DNA of 25,403 bases. Source: a virus. The position numbers and the translations under genes are program-made. Below the pieces are notes generated by a model, which made no database searches, was not told the origin of the DNA, and worked only from the letters and a program-made list of their open reading frames with translations. The stretch spans positions 1-25,403 of the IMG/VR virus record IMGVR_UViG_3300046517_000503; one strand, given 5' to 3'. Of this stretch, positions 14,610 to 24,203 are shown in pieces; positions within the stretch are counted from its first letter, which is position 1; the number at the start of each line of letters is the position of its first letter.

Positions 14610-16019
14610 ATGACACATTTTTATGCTCATGGTGGACATGTAGGCGCAGATCCTAGAAAGCGTGATGCATTACGTCATAGAAGTGCTGTTCATCCTGGAC
14701 CGAAACATCATAATTCTCCGGCACATTTGAGATATTTTGCAGATGAACTTCGAAGGAAAGGTCATGGGCAAGATCAAATCCTTGCTCACATTAATCCTGA
14801 AGAAGCGATGGAGCTTGGATTATCGCATGGTTACAACATTAATCCTCAAACTGGATTACCACAATTTGGATTTTGGGATAATGCTAAGAAATTCTTACCT
14901 GCCGTCGGTGGATTGATAGGAAGCATGCTGTTTCCTCCTTTAGCACCAGGACTATTACCTGCCACTCTATCGGGACTCGGAGGAGCAGCCGTGGGTGGTG
15001 CCCTTGGTGGAACCTTAGGAGGTGCGATAGCCAATCCTGAAGCTCCATTTAGAGGCACACTGCCGGGTCTGGGAGTAGGCGCAGGGGGACATTTATTAGG
15101 CTCTATGTTAGGCCTTGGAGGCAGTGGTGCGGGTGCTATGGGACAAATGGGTGGCGGCGCAGGTAGATTATTAGGAGGCGCTACCAGTCCAATGATGGCA
15201 ACAAACACTCTATCCTCTCTGATGGGTAAACAAAATAGTGGAGCACCACAACAATTAGCTGAACGAACTGCTGCCTTCAATTCTTTACAAAAATCTGCAC
15301 AAGTTCCAGAAAATACGGGATTCTTTGGCTCAATAGGCAATGGAATGAGAAGTTTTGGAAATAGCATTCTGAATAATCCATTACAAAGTGCATTATTAGG
15401 AACCGCTCTTTATGGAACTATTCATGAAGGAGAGCGGGCTAGGAAGCATAAAGAGAAGACGCCTCATCAAATAATGAATGAGATGAATCCTTATGCCCCA
15501 GAGAACTATAAACGTAGCAGAATTAAAAGAAGACGAGTATTACAACCGGGGGATGTGGGTTACGATCCAGAAAATCGTTATTACGAAGATACTAACCCAG
15601 AGATTGAATATTATGCAGAAGGTGGTTATGTTGAAGGGGATTCTGGTGGTCAAGATGATGATGTAAAAGCAGAACTTAAACCCGATGATTACATTATGGA
15701 TGCAACGACTGTGAGCCTTGCAGGAGACGGTAATTCAATGTCCGGGGCAAAGCGTATTAAGCAAGAAATAGAAGATAAATTTGCTCGAGGTGGAATTACT
15801 CGGGATTATCCACACAGTCATAAAATGAAGCCCATAGATGCGAGGCTTTCACCGGGAGAATATCGTATTCCCAATCATGTGGTGAAAGCGGTTGGAAAAG
15901 GAGATCCGAAGGAAGGCGCTAAGGTATTGGATAAAATGAGAAACAATCTTAGAAAGCATAAAGGAGTTAAGAAATTTCTTCCTCCTAAATCTAAGCCTTT
16001 AACGGCTTATATGAGGTAA
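14610..16019 (+). CDS. Internal virion / ejection protein with glycine zipper and C-terminal GEYRIP motif
   Basis: A 469-residue protein. The N-terminal 90 residues are His-rich and include ILAHINPEEAMELG and INPQTGLPQFGFWD, a motif pair seen in many phage internal proteins. Residues about 95-205 are a Gly/Ala-rich glycine zipper (LSGLGGAAVGGALGGTLGG) that could span a membrane. The C-terminal part carries EGGYVEGD, LKPDDYIMDATTVSLAGDG and LSPGEYRIPNHVVKAVGKGD, the repeating GEYVIP-type signature of phage ejection or tape-measure-region proteins, and ends in a basic tail (RNNLRKHKGVKKFLPPKSK). AAGGGA precedes the ATG. Delivery of phage DNA through the envelope is the likely job; a tape-measure-like role is the alternative. 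Confidence 0.65.
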   Translation: MTHFYAHGGHVGADPRKRDALRHRSAVHPGPKHHNSPAHLRYFADELRRKGHGQDQILAHINPEEAMELGLSHGYNINPQTGLPQFGFWDNAKKFLPAVGGLIGSMLFPPLAPGLLPATLSGLGGAAVGGALGGTLGGAIANPEAPFRGTLPGLGVGAGGHLLGSMLGLGGSGAGAMGQMGGGAGRLLGGATSPMMATNTLSSLMGKQNSGAPQQLAERTAAFNSLQKSAQVPENTGFFGSIGNGMRSFGNSILNNPLQSALLGTALYGTIHEGERARKHKEKTPHQIMNEMNPYAPENYKRSRIKRRRVLQPGDVGYDPENRYYEDTNPEIEYYAEGGYVEGDSGGQDDDVKAELKPDDYIMDATTVSLAGDGNSMSGAKRIKQEIEDKFARGGITRDYPHSHKMKPIDARLSPGEYRIPNHVVKAVGKGDPKEGAKVLDKMRNNLRKHKGVKKFLPPKSKPLTAYMR

Positions 16020-16022
16020 CGT

Positions 16023-17657
16023 ATGTATGGAATGAATCAATCGAATTTACCTGCTCATCTAGAGGGTGCTTTAAGACGCATTGCAGAGGAAGCTGAGCTT
16101 TTAAGACGAAGACAATATCAGCCTTATATTCCGCCTGAATTTCGTGCACCGGGTGCGCCCCCTGCTCCACCTCCGCCTCCCAATCAAAGAGCGCCTGCGC
16201 CTATGTCTCAAGCTGCGCCTCAGCCACCGGTTGTCGTTGCTCCCGCTTCTCAGGCTCAACCTCCACGGTCTGCTGCTCAACCCTCTCGTATTCCAGTTCG
16301 AAGGGGAATGACAAATGCTGAGGTTATGCAAGCGCTCGCAAGACCTGTACGTCCTAGAGTGGCTCCTACGCCAGTGCCAGCTAGAGGGGGAAGCGTAGAT
16401 ATTTTTCAGAATATGAGAGCTCCTACTAGAGCCGCTCCTACTCCTCCTGCGCCAACGCAAGCGCCCGCATTATCTCCGGCAGCATTAGCGAGAGATCAGG
16501 CAAGGAATGCCGCCCAACGAGAACAGGCTCTTGATTCCATTAAAAGAGAAGATGAGTTAAGAATCGCAGCGGCTAGAATGCGTTTTCAAGCTGATTCATG
16601 GGCGCAACATCCAGAACATGGAGCACTCGCTCATTTGGGATTCGGTTCAGAGGCAAACCCTTATGCACGTGAAGCCACTGCTTTAGAAGCTCAAGTAGCA
16701 GAATTAGCAAGAGCCAATGCACCCTCAAGATTAATGCTTGAGCAGGTTCCAGAAGCCTCTGTTGCAAGATTGATGAGAGAGAGGGAAAGATTACAAGGAG
16801 CAAAAACCACTGAAGAATATCTTAGAATTCTTCAAGAATTAAGAAGTAGCGCAGTCAATGAAGCGTTAGCACATCCAAGACCCATGGGTCCACAACGTGA
16901 GTTTGGTTTACCTGAAGCTCAAAGTGCACGCCTTGCTCCTATCCCAGAAGATATGATGTCTGCTATGAAATTAGGGAGAGAGATGAATACTATTGCTCCC
17001 TATCAGAATGCGGCAAAACAGCATGCGGAACGTGCAGCTCTTTTTTCATTTCCAAGAGAATATCGAGACTACATGAATCCCTATCAACAAGCGGTTGTAG
17101 ATAGGATTAGAGAAGAAGGGGTTAGAACCTTAAGAGAACATATGATGCCGCAACTTGAATCAACCTTTATTGGAAGAGGTCATCATGGTTCATCCAGACA
17201 TCAACAACTTGCTGAAAGAGCAACCCGAGATATGTTAAATGAAATAACAGGACAACAATCCAAAGCATTACATAAAGGATATTCGGAAGGCGCTCAAATC
17301 CAAGGTGCAGATAGAGCTCGTCAATTAGAAGCTGCGAGACAACTGGGTCAATTAGGACAACAAGCGCATACCAGTCGATTAGCCGATATTGGTACGTTAG
17401 AGAATCAGGCCAGATATCTTCAGAATTGGGATCAACTACGTCGCAACATGGCTTATGAACAATATCAACGTGAAGAAAATGCGCCGTGGGAATCTCTTGA
17501 AAGACAAGCCGCTATTCTCCATGGAATGCCTTATCAAGCTCTTACAAGCCGTAGAAGCTATGAGATGCCTGCGGAATCTACTTATGTTCCGTCCACAATG
17601 GGTAATATTGGTCAATTGGCGATGCAACTTGCGGGTCTTAATAGGATGAATCAATGA
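16023..17657 (+). CDS. Internal virion protein, Pro/Ala-rich N-terminus and helical C-terminus
   Basis: A 544-residue protein. Residues about 38-165 are a disordered Pro/Ala/Gln linker (APGAPPAPPPPPNQRAPAP and similar). The rest is mainly helical and charged. From about residue 350, MNPYQQAVVDRIREEGVRTLREHM, FIGRGHHGSSRHQQLAERAT and the alternating Gln/Ala/Leu repeats after it (ADRARQLEAARQLGQLGQQA) follow a pattern common in phage internal virion proteins that begin with MNPYQ. GAGGT precedes the ATG, three bases after the previous stop. Its stop overlaps the following start. It is likely part of the ejected core; enzymatic motifs are not seen. Confidence 0.6.
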   Translation: MYGMNQSNLPAHLEGALRRIAEEAELLRRRQYQPYIPPEFRAPGAPPAPPPPPNQRAPAPMSQAAPQPPVVVAPASQAQPPRSAAQPSRIPVRRGMTNAEVMQALARPVRPRVAPTPVPARGGSVDIFQNMRAPTRAAPTPPAPTQAPALSPAALARDQARNAAQREQALDSIKREDELRIAAARMRFQADSWAQHPEHGALAHLGFGSEANPYAREATALEAQVAELARANAPSRLMLEQVPEASVARLMRERERLQGAKTTEEYLRILQELRSSAVNEALAHPRPMGPQREFGLPEAQSARLAPIPEDMMSAMKLGREMNTIAPYQNAAKQHAERAALFSFPREYRDYMNPYQQAVVDRIREEGVRTLREHMMPQLESTFIGRGHHGSSRHQQLAERATRDMLNEITGQQSKALHKGYSEGAQIQGADRARQLEAARQLGQLGQQAHTSRLADIGTLENQARYLQNWDQLRRNMAYEQYQREENAPWESLERQAAILHGMPYQALTSRRSYEMPAESTYVPSTMGNIGQLAMQLAGLNRMNQ

Positions 17658-18874
17658 TGACACCTGCTCAAGAAATGATGAGACAAATGTTAATGCAGCA
17701 GCAACAGCAGCTTCAGCAGAACCCTATTAACCAAGGAACCTTACAAGGGATGCAAGCGGCTAAACAATCTATTCAGATGGATGAAATGGATAAGAATAGA
17801 GCCATGGGTCTTGGAATGTTTAACATGGGAACTCATCTGGGTAACCAAAATCTTAAGTTTGGTGAACGTCCTCGGGATGCATTCCAATTAATATCGCATG
17901 CGCTTCCTCATGGTGTAGAAGCTTATCTAGGAGAAGAGGATAGAGCTAAAAATCTGAATGCCACCTTATTGGCTCGTCAAATGGAACAGCAAGAGCGTAA
18001 AAGAAGAGAGGAATTAAGGCTTGCTCAAATGGGTTATAAAATGGAACGTGAACAGACCAAGGAAGCTCAAGATAAGGCTTATAAAAAGCGATATCTCGAT
18101 ATTATGGCGGGTAGAGCTGGATTAAATGAAGGTGCACAGGAAGCGCCTCAACGTATGGTAGAGTTTAATGATAAGAAGATAGACTTGAGTAAATATTCTC
18201 CTATTGAGACGCCTGCTCAATTAAATGCCTATTCCAAGGAATCAAGAGTTTGGGGTCAGGTAGTTAAAGACATGAAAAGTATTAAAAAAGACTTAGATAA
18301 GATGGAGAAAATGACAGAGAAAAATATTTTTGCGCCTTATGGTTCTGTTTTTAAAGAATTACCCAATATTGGTAAAGATTACGTATCAAGATTGGCAGGG
18401 CCTGAGACAGAAAATGAAAAACTTCAAGATATTAATAAAGAAGTCACCTTAAGAGGAGATTTAATCTCTAAGTTTACATCCTTAGAGCCTATCTTAGAGA
18501 GAGCATCAAAAGGGGGTGTTCCTGATGCGCAGATGTTGGCAAGATTTAAAGATTTACGTGTTTATTTATCTAAAGATGAACCTATAGACAGATTGCAATA
18601 TAGATTAAAAAGGCTATTGGAAGATGCTGAAGATAGAGAATTATCCTCTAAAGCCTCTCTTAAATTTAAACATGAAATTGATTCTCTTAAAGGCGGAGAA
18701 GGGAAAGAAGCAGCAGAAGAAGCTATCGATATGGATTCATTGATAAACAATTTACGTTCTCGATCTCCAACCTTTGCAAAAATGTCTGATGAAGAGGCTA
18801 GAAAATGGATTGAGCAGGGTAATTATGACAAAACCCATCAGTTAATGAGAATTTCTGAAGGATCTGCTAAATGA
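17654..18874 (+). CDS. Internal virion protein with Met/Gln-rich N-terminus and coiled coil
   Basis: A 406-residue protein starting at an ATG that overlaps the previous stop (ATGA). Residues 1-45 are Met/Gln-rich (QEMMRQMLMQQQQQLQQN). Residues about 98-150 form a long charged helix likely to be a coiled coil (LLARQMEQQERKRREELRLA). The C-terminal half is helical and Lys/Glu-rich, ending in DSLINNLRSRSPTFAKMSDE. No membrane segment is seen. Its start and stop overlaps tie it to both neighbours in the ejection-protein block. The family is not recognised; a core or scaffold-like internal protein is a reasonable inference. Confidence 0.6.
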   Translation: MMTPAQEMMRQMLMQQQQQLQQNPINQGTLQGMQAAKQSIQMDEMDKNRAMGLGMFNMGTHLGNQNLKFGERPRDAFQLISHALPHGVEAYLGEEDRAKNLNATLLARQMEQQERKRREELRLAQMGYKMEREQTKEAQDKAYKKRYLDIMAGRAGLNEGAQEAPQRMVEFNDKKIDLSKYSPIETPAQLNAYSKESRVWGQVVKDMKSIKKDLDKMEKMTEKNIFAPYGSVFKELPNIGKDYVSRLAGPETENEKLQDINKEVTLRGDLISKFTSLEPILERASKGGVPDAQMLARFKDLRVYLSKDEPIDRLQYRLKRLLEDAEDRELSSKASLKFKHEIDSLKGGEGKEAAEEAIDMDSLINNLRSRSPTFAKMSDEEARKWIEQGNYDKTHQLMRISEGSAK

Positions 18875-21528
18875 CGAATTTTGATGATTTGAACAATCAA
18901 ATAGCCCGAGAGCTTTCACAAAGTAATAGCTTTAAATCGTCTGAGTCTGATATCAATACAGAAATTGCCAAAGAGTTATTAGATTCAGAACGTAAACCGT
19001 CTCAAAAAAAATCGGCAGGAGAACCTCCTATTAGTCGCTTTATTAAAGAGGGATTAATTTCTGGTGCTATTAATGTCGTTGATTTACCTCAAGATATAAT
19101 TTCATTAGTGGGAGAGTTGCCGCTTGTTCCTAAGGTTGAATTACCGAGAGCCGCTCCCTATATAAAAAAGGGTTTAAAGCATTTAGGGGTAGAATTAGAT
19201 ACAGAGCCTAAAACATTTCAGCAGAAAGCCGCACGTCATGGATCTGAATTTGGCGCAGGCATGATAACGTCTGGTAGTCTTGGTAATTTAATGAAGCTAG
19301 TTGGAATGGCAAAACAAATTCCAGGATTAGTGAATGTTTCTAAATTATTTGGGAATCCTTCTGGCGCTAAAGAGCTTGCAAAAATGGGTGCATTAGGTTC
19401 TGGAATAGGAACGATAGCGGCAGGCGCAGAGGAATTAGGAGCCACTCCATTAGGGGCTAATATAGGGGCAGCGGTTGGTTTACCGCTATCTATGGCGGCT
19501 TCGAGATATGGTGCAAAGAAGGTTGGTAAAGGATTAGGAACTGTATTTTCAAAGAAGTATAGAGAATCTGCGCAAAAAGGAGCGGTTAATAAAGAGGTGG
19601 GTGAATATTTAAGATCTGTGGTTGGAGAAGAAAACATTCCTAAGGTTTTAGAGAAACTATCGGAAACTGAAGAGCTTATTCCAGGCTATAAAGGAACCGT
19701 TGCTGAGAAAACAGGAAATGTGGGCCTCGCGCAATTAGAAAGAGCCAAAAGGGGTCATTATGCCCCTATTTCAGAACAAAAAGCTCTAGATCAAGCATCT
19801 ATCCAAGAAGCCATGGAAAAATTAGCCCCAACAGAACATGGTTTATTTGAAACAAAAGAGAGCATAGGAGAATTGGAAAGAGGACTTGAATCGAAAGCAC
19901 GTGAAGCTGCGGAAGAATTTTCACATAGGGTTACTCCCAAAGAAGCGGGAGAGGAAATTAGAAAGACAGTTTCAGAGAAATTGGGTAAACATGAAGCTGA
20001 AAGAGAACGTGTGACAAAACCTCTTTATGAAGCGGTTGAAAAGTCTAAGGAACGTATTGCTCCTTCAAAAACAGAATCACTTATTGAAAAGAAAATGGAG
20101 ATAGCGCGAAAAGGATCTAAGCTTAGGAATCATTTAGAAAAAATAAAGAATATGCTTCCGACTAATATAATGTATGAGCCGACCGCACAAGAAGCAAAGG
20201 AAATGATTTCAAGCGGAGAATATAAAAAGTTTACAGGTAAGAAAATGACCATCCCTGAAGGGAAGCATCCTTTACCTCAAGAGGTAAATCAGACTATTAA
20301 GGAAATAGATAATTATATTGGAAGCGCTAAGTCTTCTGGTGAAAATGAGCTTGCGAGAGAATTGCAGGAAGTAAAAAATGCAGTCTTAGAAGATTTAGAA
20401 TCTGTTCCCATAGTTAAAGAAGCTCGCGCCGCTTATCATGAATATTCTAAGCCAATCAGTGAAATAACTGAACATAGAACAATAGGGAAAATTGTTAAAA
20501 GAGATAAATATAATAAGGAATATACTATTGGGGAAGCAGAAATACCCAATACGATTATTAATAAATCGATGGGTTCTATTAAAGATGCTGACGACTTATT
20601 GTCGCAGATTGGGCATGAGAAAAAGACTGTTAAATCCGTTGAGGGATACATTAACAATGAAATATTAAATGATGTCACAGATGCCTTTGGAAATGTAGAT
20701 GTTAAGAGGCTTGAGTCCTGGAAGAGAAAGAATCCAGGAGCATTTAAGATATATCCTCATTTAGATACGAAATTAAAGAATCTACAAAATGCGCAAGGAT
20801 TGGTGAACCATGCGAAAGTTCAAGGAATGAAAGAGACCGATTCTTATTTCAAAGGAGCATTTAAGGCATTTACTGGAGAAGATCTAAACCAATATGTTCC
20901 TAAATTACTGCAAGGTCCACATAGAATAGAGAAAGTCAGGGAAGCTGTTAAGCTCGTGAAAGAAACGGGTTCTGATGCAGCCATGGAAGGATTAAGACGA
21001 GGATTTGTAAATGATATCAATAATTCTATTGGACTATCCTCTATTGGAGCAAAGGGGGTAAATAATATTAGTTACGATGCTTATAGAAAATATTTGACTC
21101 AAAATAAGGGAGCTTTAAAGGAAGTATTTAATAGAGATCAAATGGATATCCTTGACAGAATGGAAAAAGTGTTGAAGAGAAGAACATTTGCGGAAACAGG
21201 TGGTGGCGCTATAGGATCTCCAACCGCCTCTAACGCCGTTATATTGGATGCCGCCTCTGGAATGACAGCGACAGCATTAAAATGGGCTGTGGGTAATATC
21301 TGGGGCGGTCAAAAGATTTTGGATTTCTTAGGTAAATTGCATAATAAAGTAAAGATAGATGCAAGAAATGAACTTATTAATAGAGCTCTATTGGAACCAG
21401 AGACTGCAAAGTTTCTCTTAACACCTCTCAAGGAAAAAGGACTAGCAGAGAAAATAAAGGAATTTACTACCAATAAATCTTATATGCTCGTTCCAATTTT
21501 ATCATCCAAGGAGGAAGAAAATGAGTAA
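18871..21528 (+). CDS. Large internal virion / DNA-ejection protein
   Basis: An 885-residue protein, the largest in the window. An N-terminal acidic stretch (1-60) is followed by a hydrophobic, Gly/Ala-rich region (about 65-220, with GALGSGIGTIAAGAEELG and ANIGAAVGLPLSMAAS) that may contact membrane. A long Lys/Glu-rich helical body (about 230-740) and a C-terminal Ala/Gly-rich segment (AASGMTATALKWAVGNIWGG, about 790-810) complete it. No lysozyme or transglycosylase motif is visible, unlike T7 gp16. Size, position after three other internal proteins and composition support an ejection protein that forms a conduit for DNA; this is inference. The start overlaps the previous stop by ATGA, and AAGGAGG for the next gene lies within its 3' end. 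Confidence 0.6.
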   Translation: MTNFDDLNNQIARELSQSNSFKSSESDINTEIAKELLDSERKPSQKKSAGEPPISRFIKEGLISGAINVVDLPQDIISLVGELPLVPKVELPRAAPYIKKGLKHLGVELDTEPKTFQQKAARHGSEFGAGMITSGSLGNLMKLVGMAKQIPGLVNVSKLFGNPSGAKELAKMGALGSGIGTIAAGAEELGATPLGANIGAAVGLPLSMAASRYGAKKVGKGLGTVFSKKYRESAQKGAVNKEVGEYLRSVVGEENIPKVLEKLSETEELIPGYKGTVAEKTGNVGLAQLERAKRGHYAPISEQKALDQASIQEAMEKLAPTEHGLFETKESIGELERGLESKAREAAEEFSHRVTPKEAGEEIRKTVSEKLGKHEAERERVTKPLYEAVEKSKERIAPSKTESLIEKKMEIARKGSKLRNHLEKIKNMLPTNIMYEPTAQEAKEMISSGEYKKFTGKKMTIPEGKHPLPQEVNQTIKEIDNYIGSAKSSGENELARELQEVKNAVLEDLESVPIVKEARAAYHEYSKPISEITEHRTIGKIVKRDKYNKEYTIGEAEIPNTIINKSMGSIKDADDLLSQIGHEKKTVKSVEGYINNEILNDVTDAFGNVDVKRLESWKRKNPGAFKIYPHLDTKLKNLQNAQGLVNHAKVQGMKETDSYFKGAFKAFTGEDLNQYVPKLLQGPHRIEKVREAVKLVKETGSDAAMEGLRRGFVNDINNSIGLSSIGAKGVNNISYDAYRKYLTQNKGALKEVFNRDQMDILDRMEKVLKRRTFAETGGGAIGSPTASNAVILDAASGMTATALKWAVGNIWGGQKILDFLGKLHNKVKIDARNELINRALLEPETAKFLLTPLKEKGLAEKIKEFTTNKSYMLVPILSSKEEENE

Positions 21529-23974
21529 TTACACTAATATTTTTGGTGGTGCTGTCATCAGTACTTCCAATACCTCTGGGATAGAATTAGCCTTAACCGG
21601 AAACATCACGTTGAGCTGGCCAACCCAGTTCCAGGATGTAAATACCACTGTCAATAGCATCATGGATGTCACGGCAAGTGGTGTATTTAACATTACAATG
21701 CCAGATGCTACTCAGGCCAGCACTTTCCAGACTATATTATTCAATAACGTAGGAGGTGTTAATACCTTTCATGTGCTGAATAATGGAGGAGGAACGCTTT
21801 TAACATTAACCGCAGGACAATCTAGCTTGCTATGGTTATATGATAACTCTACGGTTAATGGTTCTTGGAGAACCTCTCCTTTCGGAGCAGGGGGTCCAAC
21901 GGTTACCTCTATTGCTGCAACTTCTTCTAGTACAGATTTAACAATCACGGGTTCCCCCATCACCTCTGCTGGAACGCTGACCTTTGGATTGGCTCAAGAT
22001 TTAGCTTCTCTCACAGGATTTGTAAATTCAACAGGAATTGCCGCTCGTACAGCCGCCAATACTTGGGCATTAAGGACTCTTACAGGTACTGCTAATCAAA
22101 TAGCCGTCACCAATGGGACTGGGGTTGCTGGAAATCCAACGCTTGCGCTTGCTGCAACCATTACGGGTATTACTTCCCTTACCGCCGGGCATATAGTCAT
22201 CAGTGCCAATACGATTGGTACTACGAATGCTGGAACCATTACATTAGGAGATGTCTTGGTTATACCAGAAATCTATGGTGTTCAATTTGATGCGACGAAC
22301 GGAACAAACTTCAATCTATTAGTCTCTGGGAATCAATCTTTCAATCAGAGCTATATATGGCCAACAACGGCCCCAATTGGTGGGCAAGTACTACAGTATG
22401 GAGGAGCCTCTGCTCTTCAATGGGCTACCATCACCACATTCGGTGGTCCAAGCACAACGAACGCTATCGCCAAATATACTAACATTACCGGTAGTCTTGG
22501 AAACTCTGGTGTCTTGATAGATGCCTCCAATAATGTAACAGGAGTTAATTCTCTTGCAGCAGCGAACATTGATATCGGGGTTTCTGGGGCAAATATATTA
22601 TCCACAGTGACGGGCGTCTTAAGTATCATTCCCTCTGGTTCCAATAATGTTCAAATAGGGGTTGCTAGCGGTGTCCCCAATAATTTAATATTAATGAATG
22701 GTTCCGCCCTTATTTTAAATGAACCCGCCAGCTCTGGAACCAACTTCAGCTCGTTTATACAACCTGCATTAAGTTCTAACATAAATTACTCACTCCCTGT
22801 CATTGGTCCCGGGGTTGGTAATACTCTAAGAACCATCGGAACCGTAGCCTCTCCGATATTAGAATGGAGCGACTCAGTCGATAATCCTAACTTCCTAATC
22901 AATGGAAGTATGTCTGTTTGGCAACGAGGAACATCTTTTACAAACTCTACATTCTTTGTAAACAACAATAACGTTTATACCGCTGACTGTTGGAAGCTAC
23001 AATCGAATGGAAATAATGTTGTCTCTGTCTCTCGTGATACAGGACCTATTAACTTAGTTGCTAGTTGTCCTTATTCCTGGAAAGCAACGGTTGTCGCTGC
23101 TAATACAAAGTTTGGAGTTGCTCAGTTTATTGAGTATAAAGATACGCAAAGTATTAATGGATTTGTTACATCGCTTGGATTTAGCGCTAAAGCCTCTGGT
23201 ATTACAAACTTAAGAGCTTCCTTAATCCAATGGTCTGGAACAGCCGATGTGCCAACCAGTAATATTGTGAGTGCTTGGAATGGCTCTGGAACCAATCCAA
23301 CATTGGCTGCTAATTGGACCTATGTTCCGTTGGCAACTGGCTCTCTGGTTAATATTCCCGTCACCACTTCTTTTGCTAATTACACTACCAATCCAGACGG
23401 CTTGCATTATTTTAGTATCCCAACCGGTGGCACTAATAATCTTGCTGTATTCATATGGGTTGACGATACAACAATCGCTATGAATTCAACCTTGAATTTA
23501 AGTGCCCTTAAGTTAGAGCAGGGAGAATATTCTACTCGATTTATAGCATCCCTTTTCCCAGAAGAGTTAAGAAATAGTAAGAGAATTTTCTTACAAGATT
23601 TACCGTATGGAACCTCAACAGGTACAGCAACCTTTCCAGCCACTCCCACAACCCCTGTTGTCGGAGAATCCGGTTGTTACTGGCCCGTGACAACTACCAT
23701 TCTTACGGGAGTGGCCTATGCCCGCATTGATTTTGAGGTTGAGATGAGGACAACCCCTACGTTAGTTACTTATCCCTATACCACGACGACTAATACCAAT
23801 AGATGGTCAGATAATACGGGTACTGATTTAGCGGCCTTATCTGCTTCAATCTATGCATTAGATAGTAAAGGGGCATTGATTTATAACAACATAACAGCGG
23901 CAGGCACTATAACGACGGCTGGGAATAGTACCCTTATTGGACATTGGTATGCAGATTCAGGATTTAATTCATAA
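21521..23974 (+). CDS. Receptor-binding tail fibre with carbohydrate-binding-like C-terminal domain
   Basis: An 817-residue Thr/Ser/Asn/Gly-rich fibre that starts eight bases inside the previous gene, behind a strong AAGGAGG. It lacks the MTTTQRNAL attachment module of the other fibres, so it is anchored differently. The shaft (about 150-450) includes GTANQIAVTNGTGVAGNPTL, a common tail-fibre motif. Residues from about 454 carry NPNFLINGSMSVWQRGTSF and YTADCWKL, the opening of a beta-sandwich domain found at fibre ends of many phages and prophages, thought to bind surface carbohydrate. The last 130 residues form another beta region with STLIGHWYADSGFN at the end. It is the likely main host-range determinant. 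The call rests on motif pattern; host receptor unknown. Confidence 0.78.
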   Translation: MSNYTNIFGGAVISTSNTSGIELALTGNITLSWPTQFQDVNTTVNSIMDVTASGVFNITMPDATQASTFQTILFNNVGGVNTFHVLNNGGGTLLTLTAGQSSLLWLYDNSTVNGSWRTSPFGAGGPTVTSIAATSSSTDLTITGSPITSAGTLTFGLAQDLASLTGFVNSTGIAARTAANTWALRTLTGTANQIAVTNGTGVAGNPTLALAATITGITSLTAGHIVISANTIGTTNAGTITLGDVLVIPEIYGVQFDATNGTNFNLLVSGNQSFNQSYIWPTTAPIGGQVLQYGGASALQWATITTFGGPSTTNAIAKYTNITGSLGNSGVLIDASNNVTGVNSLAAANIDIGVSGANILSTVTGVLSIIPSGSNNVQIGVASGVPNNLILMNGSALILNEPASSGTNFSSFIQPALSSNINYSLPVIGPGVGNTLRTIGTVASPILEWSDSVDNPNFLINGSMSVWQRGTSFTNSTFFVNNNNVYTADCWKLQSNGNNVVSVSRDTGPINLVASCPYSWKATVVAANTKFGVAQFIEYKDTQSINGFVTSLGFSAKASGITNLRASLIQWSGTADVPTSNIVSAWNGSGTNPTLAANWTYVPLATGSLVNIPVTTSFANYTTNPDGLHYFSIPTGGTNNLAVFIWVDDTTIAMNSTLNLSALKLEQGEYSTRFIASLFPEELRNSKRIFLQDLPYGTSTGTATFPATPTTPVVGESGCYWPVTTTILTGVAYARIDFEVEMRTTPTLVTYPYTTTTNTNRWSDNTGTDLAALSASIYALDSKGALIYNNITAAGTITTAGNSTLIGHWYADSGFNS

Positions 23975-23987
23975 AGGATTTAAGGAC

Positions 23988-24203
23988 ATGTTAATTTTAA
24001 ATAGATATGCAGGACAATCTATTACGATATATTTGGAAGATGGTCGTGAGATAGATATCAAGGTTTTAGATATTATTGGTAAAAACAATAAGTTTGCAAA
24101 GATAGGGATTGATGCTGCGAAGAGTATCAAGATTATCAGAGATGAGCTTATTACACAAGAGATGCAAGATGATATTTCCGTGCTTTCTGTTCTTTCTGGT
24201 TAA
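23988..24203 (+). CDS. csrA: CsrA/RsmA-family RNA-binding regulator, phage-encoded
   Basis: A 71-residue CsrA homologue. The start (MLILNRYAGQSI) matches the CsrA N-terminal strand and keeps Arg6. IGIDAAKSIKIIRDELI lines up with IGVNAPKEVAVHREEI of E. coli CsrA and keeps the second RNA-contact residue as Arg51 (E. coli Arg44). A small insertion (YLEDGREI) lies between the first strands, and about ten extra residues follow at the C-terminus. CsrA dimers bind GGA motifs in mRNA leaders and block or protect messages. The ATG at 23988 is chosen because it gives the exact family N-terminus; an in-frame ATG at 23937 lies inside the fibre gene and is rejected. Two GGA motifs (23976-23978 and 23984-23986) overlap its own ribosome site, which may allow self-control. 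It follows the fibre stop by 13 bases and would be cotranscribed with the late genes. Confidence 0.88.
   Translation: MLILNRYAGQSITIYLEDGREIDIKVLDIIGKNNKFAKIGIDAAKSIKIIRDELITQEMQDDISVLSVLSG

Noticed and set aside
14846-15367. Minus-strand open frame of 173 codons, Pro/Ala-rich
   Set aside because: It mirrors the Gly/Ala-rich segment of the ejection protein on the plus strand; the composition is that of a complement shadow and no ribosome site or neighbouring leftward gene supports it.
16101-16460. Minus-strand open frame of 119 codons, Arg/Ser-rich
   Set aside because: Opposite the Pro/Ala/Gln linker of the plus-strand gene; Arg/Ser/Trp composition is an artefact of reading that linker backwards.
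19236-19637. Minus-strand open frame of 133 codons
   Set aside because: Lies wholly within the large internal virion gene, is Pro/Ala-rich by complement and has no ribosome site.
23937-23987. Upstream in-frame ATG for the CsrA gene
   Set aside because: It would add 17 residues with no family match and starts inside the fibre gene; the ATG at 23988 gives the exact CsrA N-terminus and a good ribosome site.
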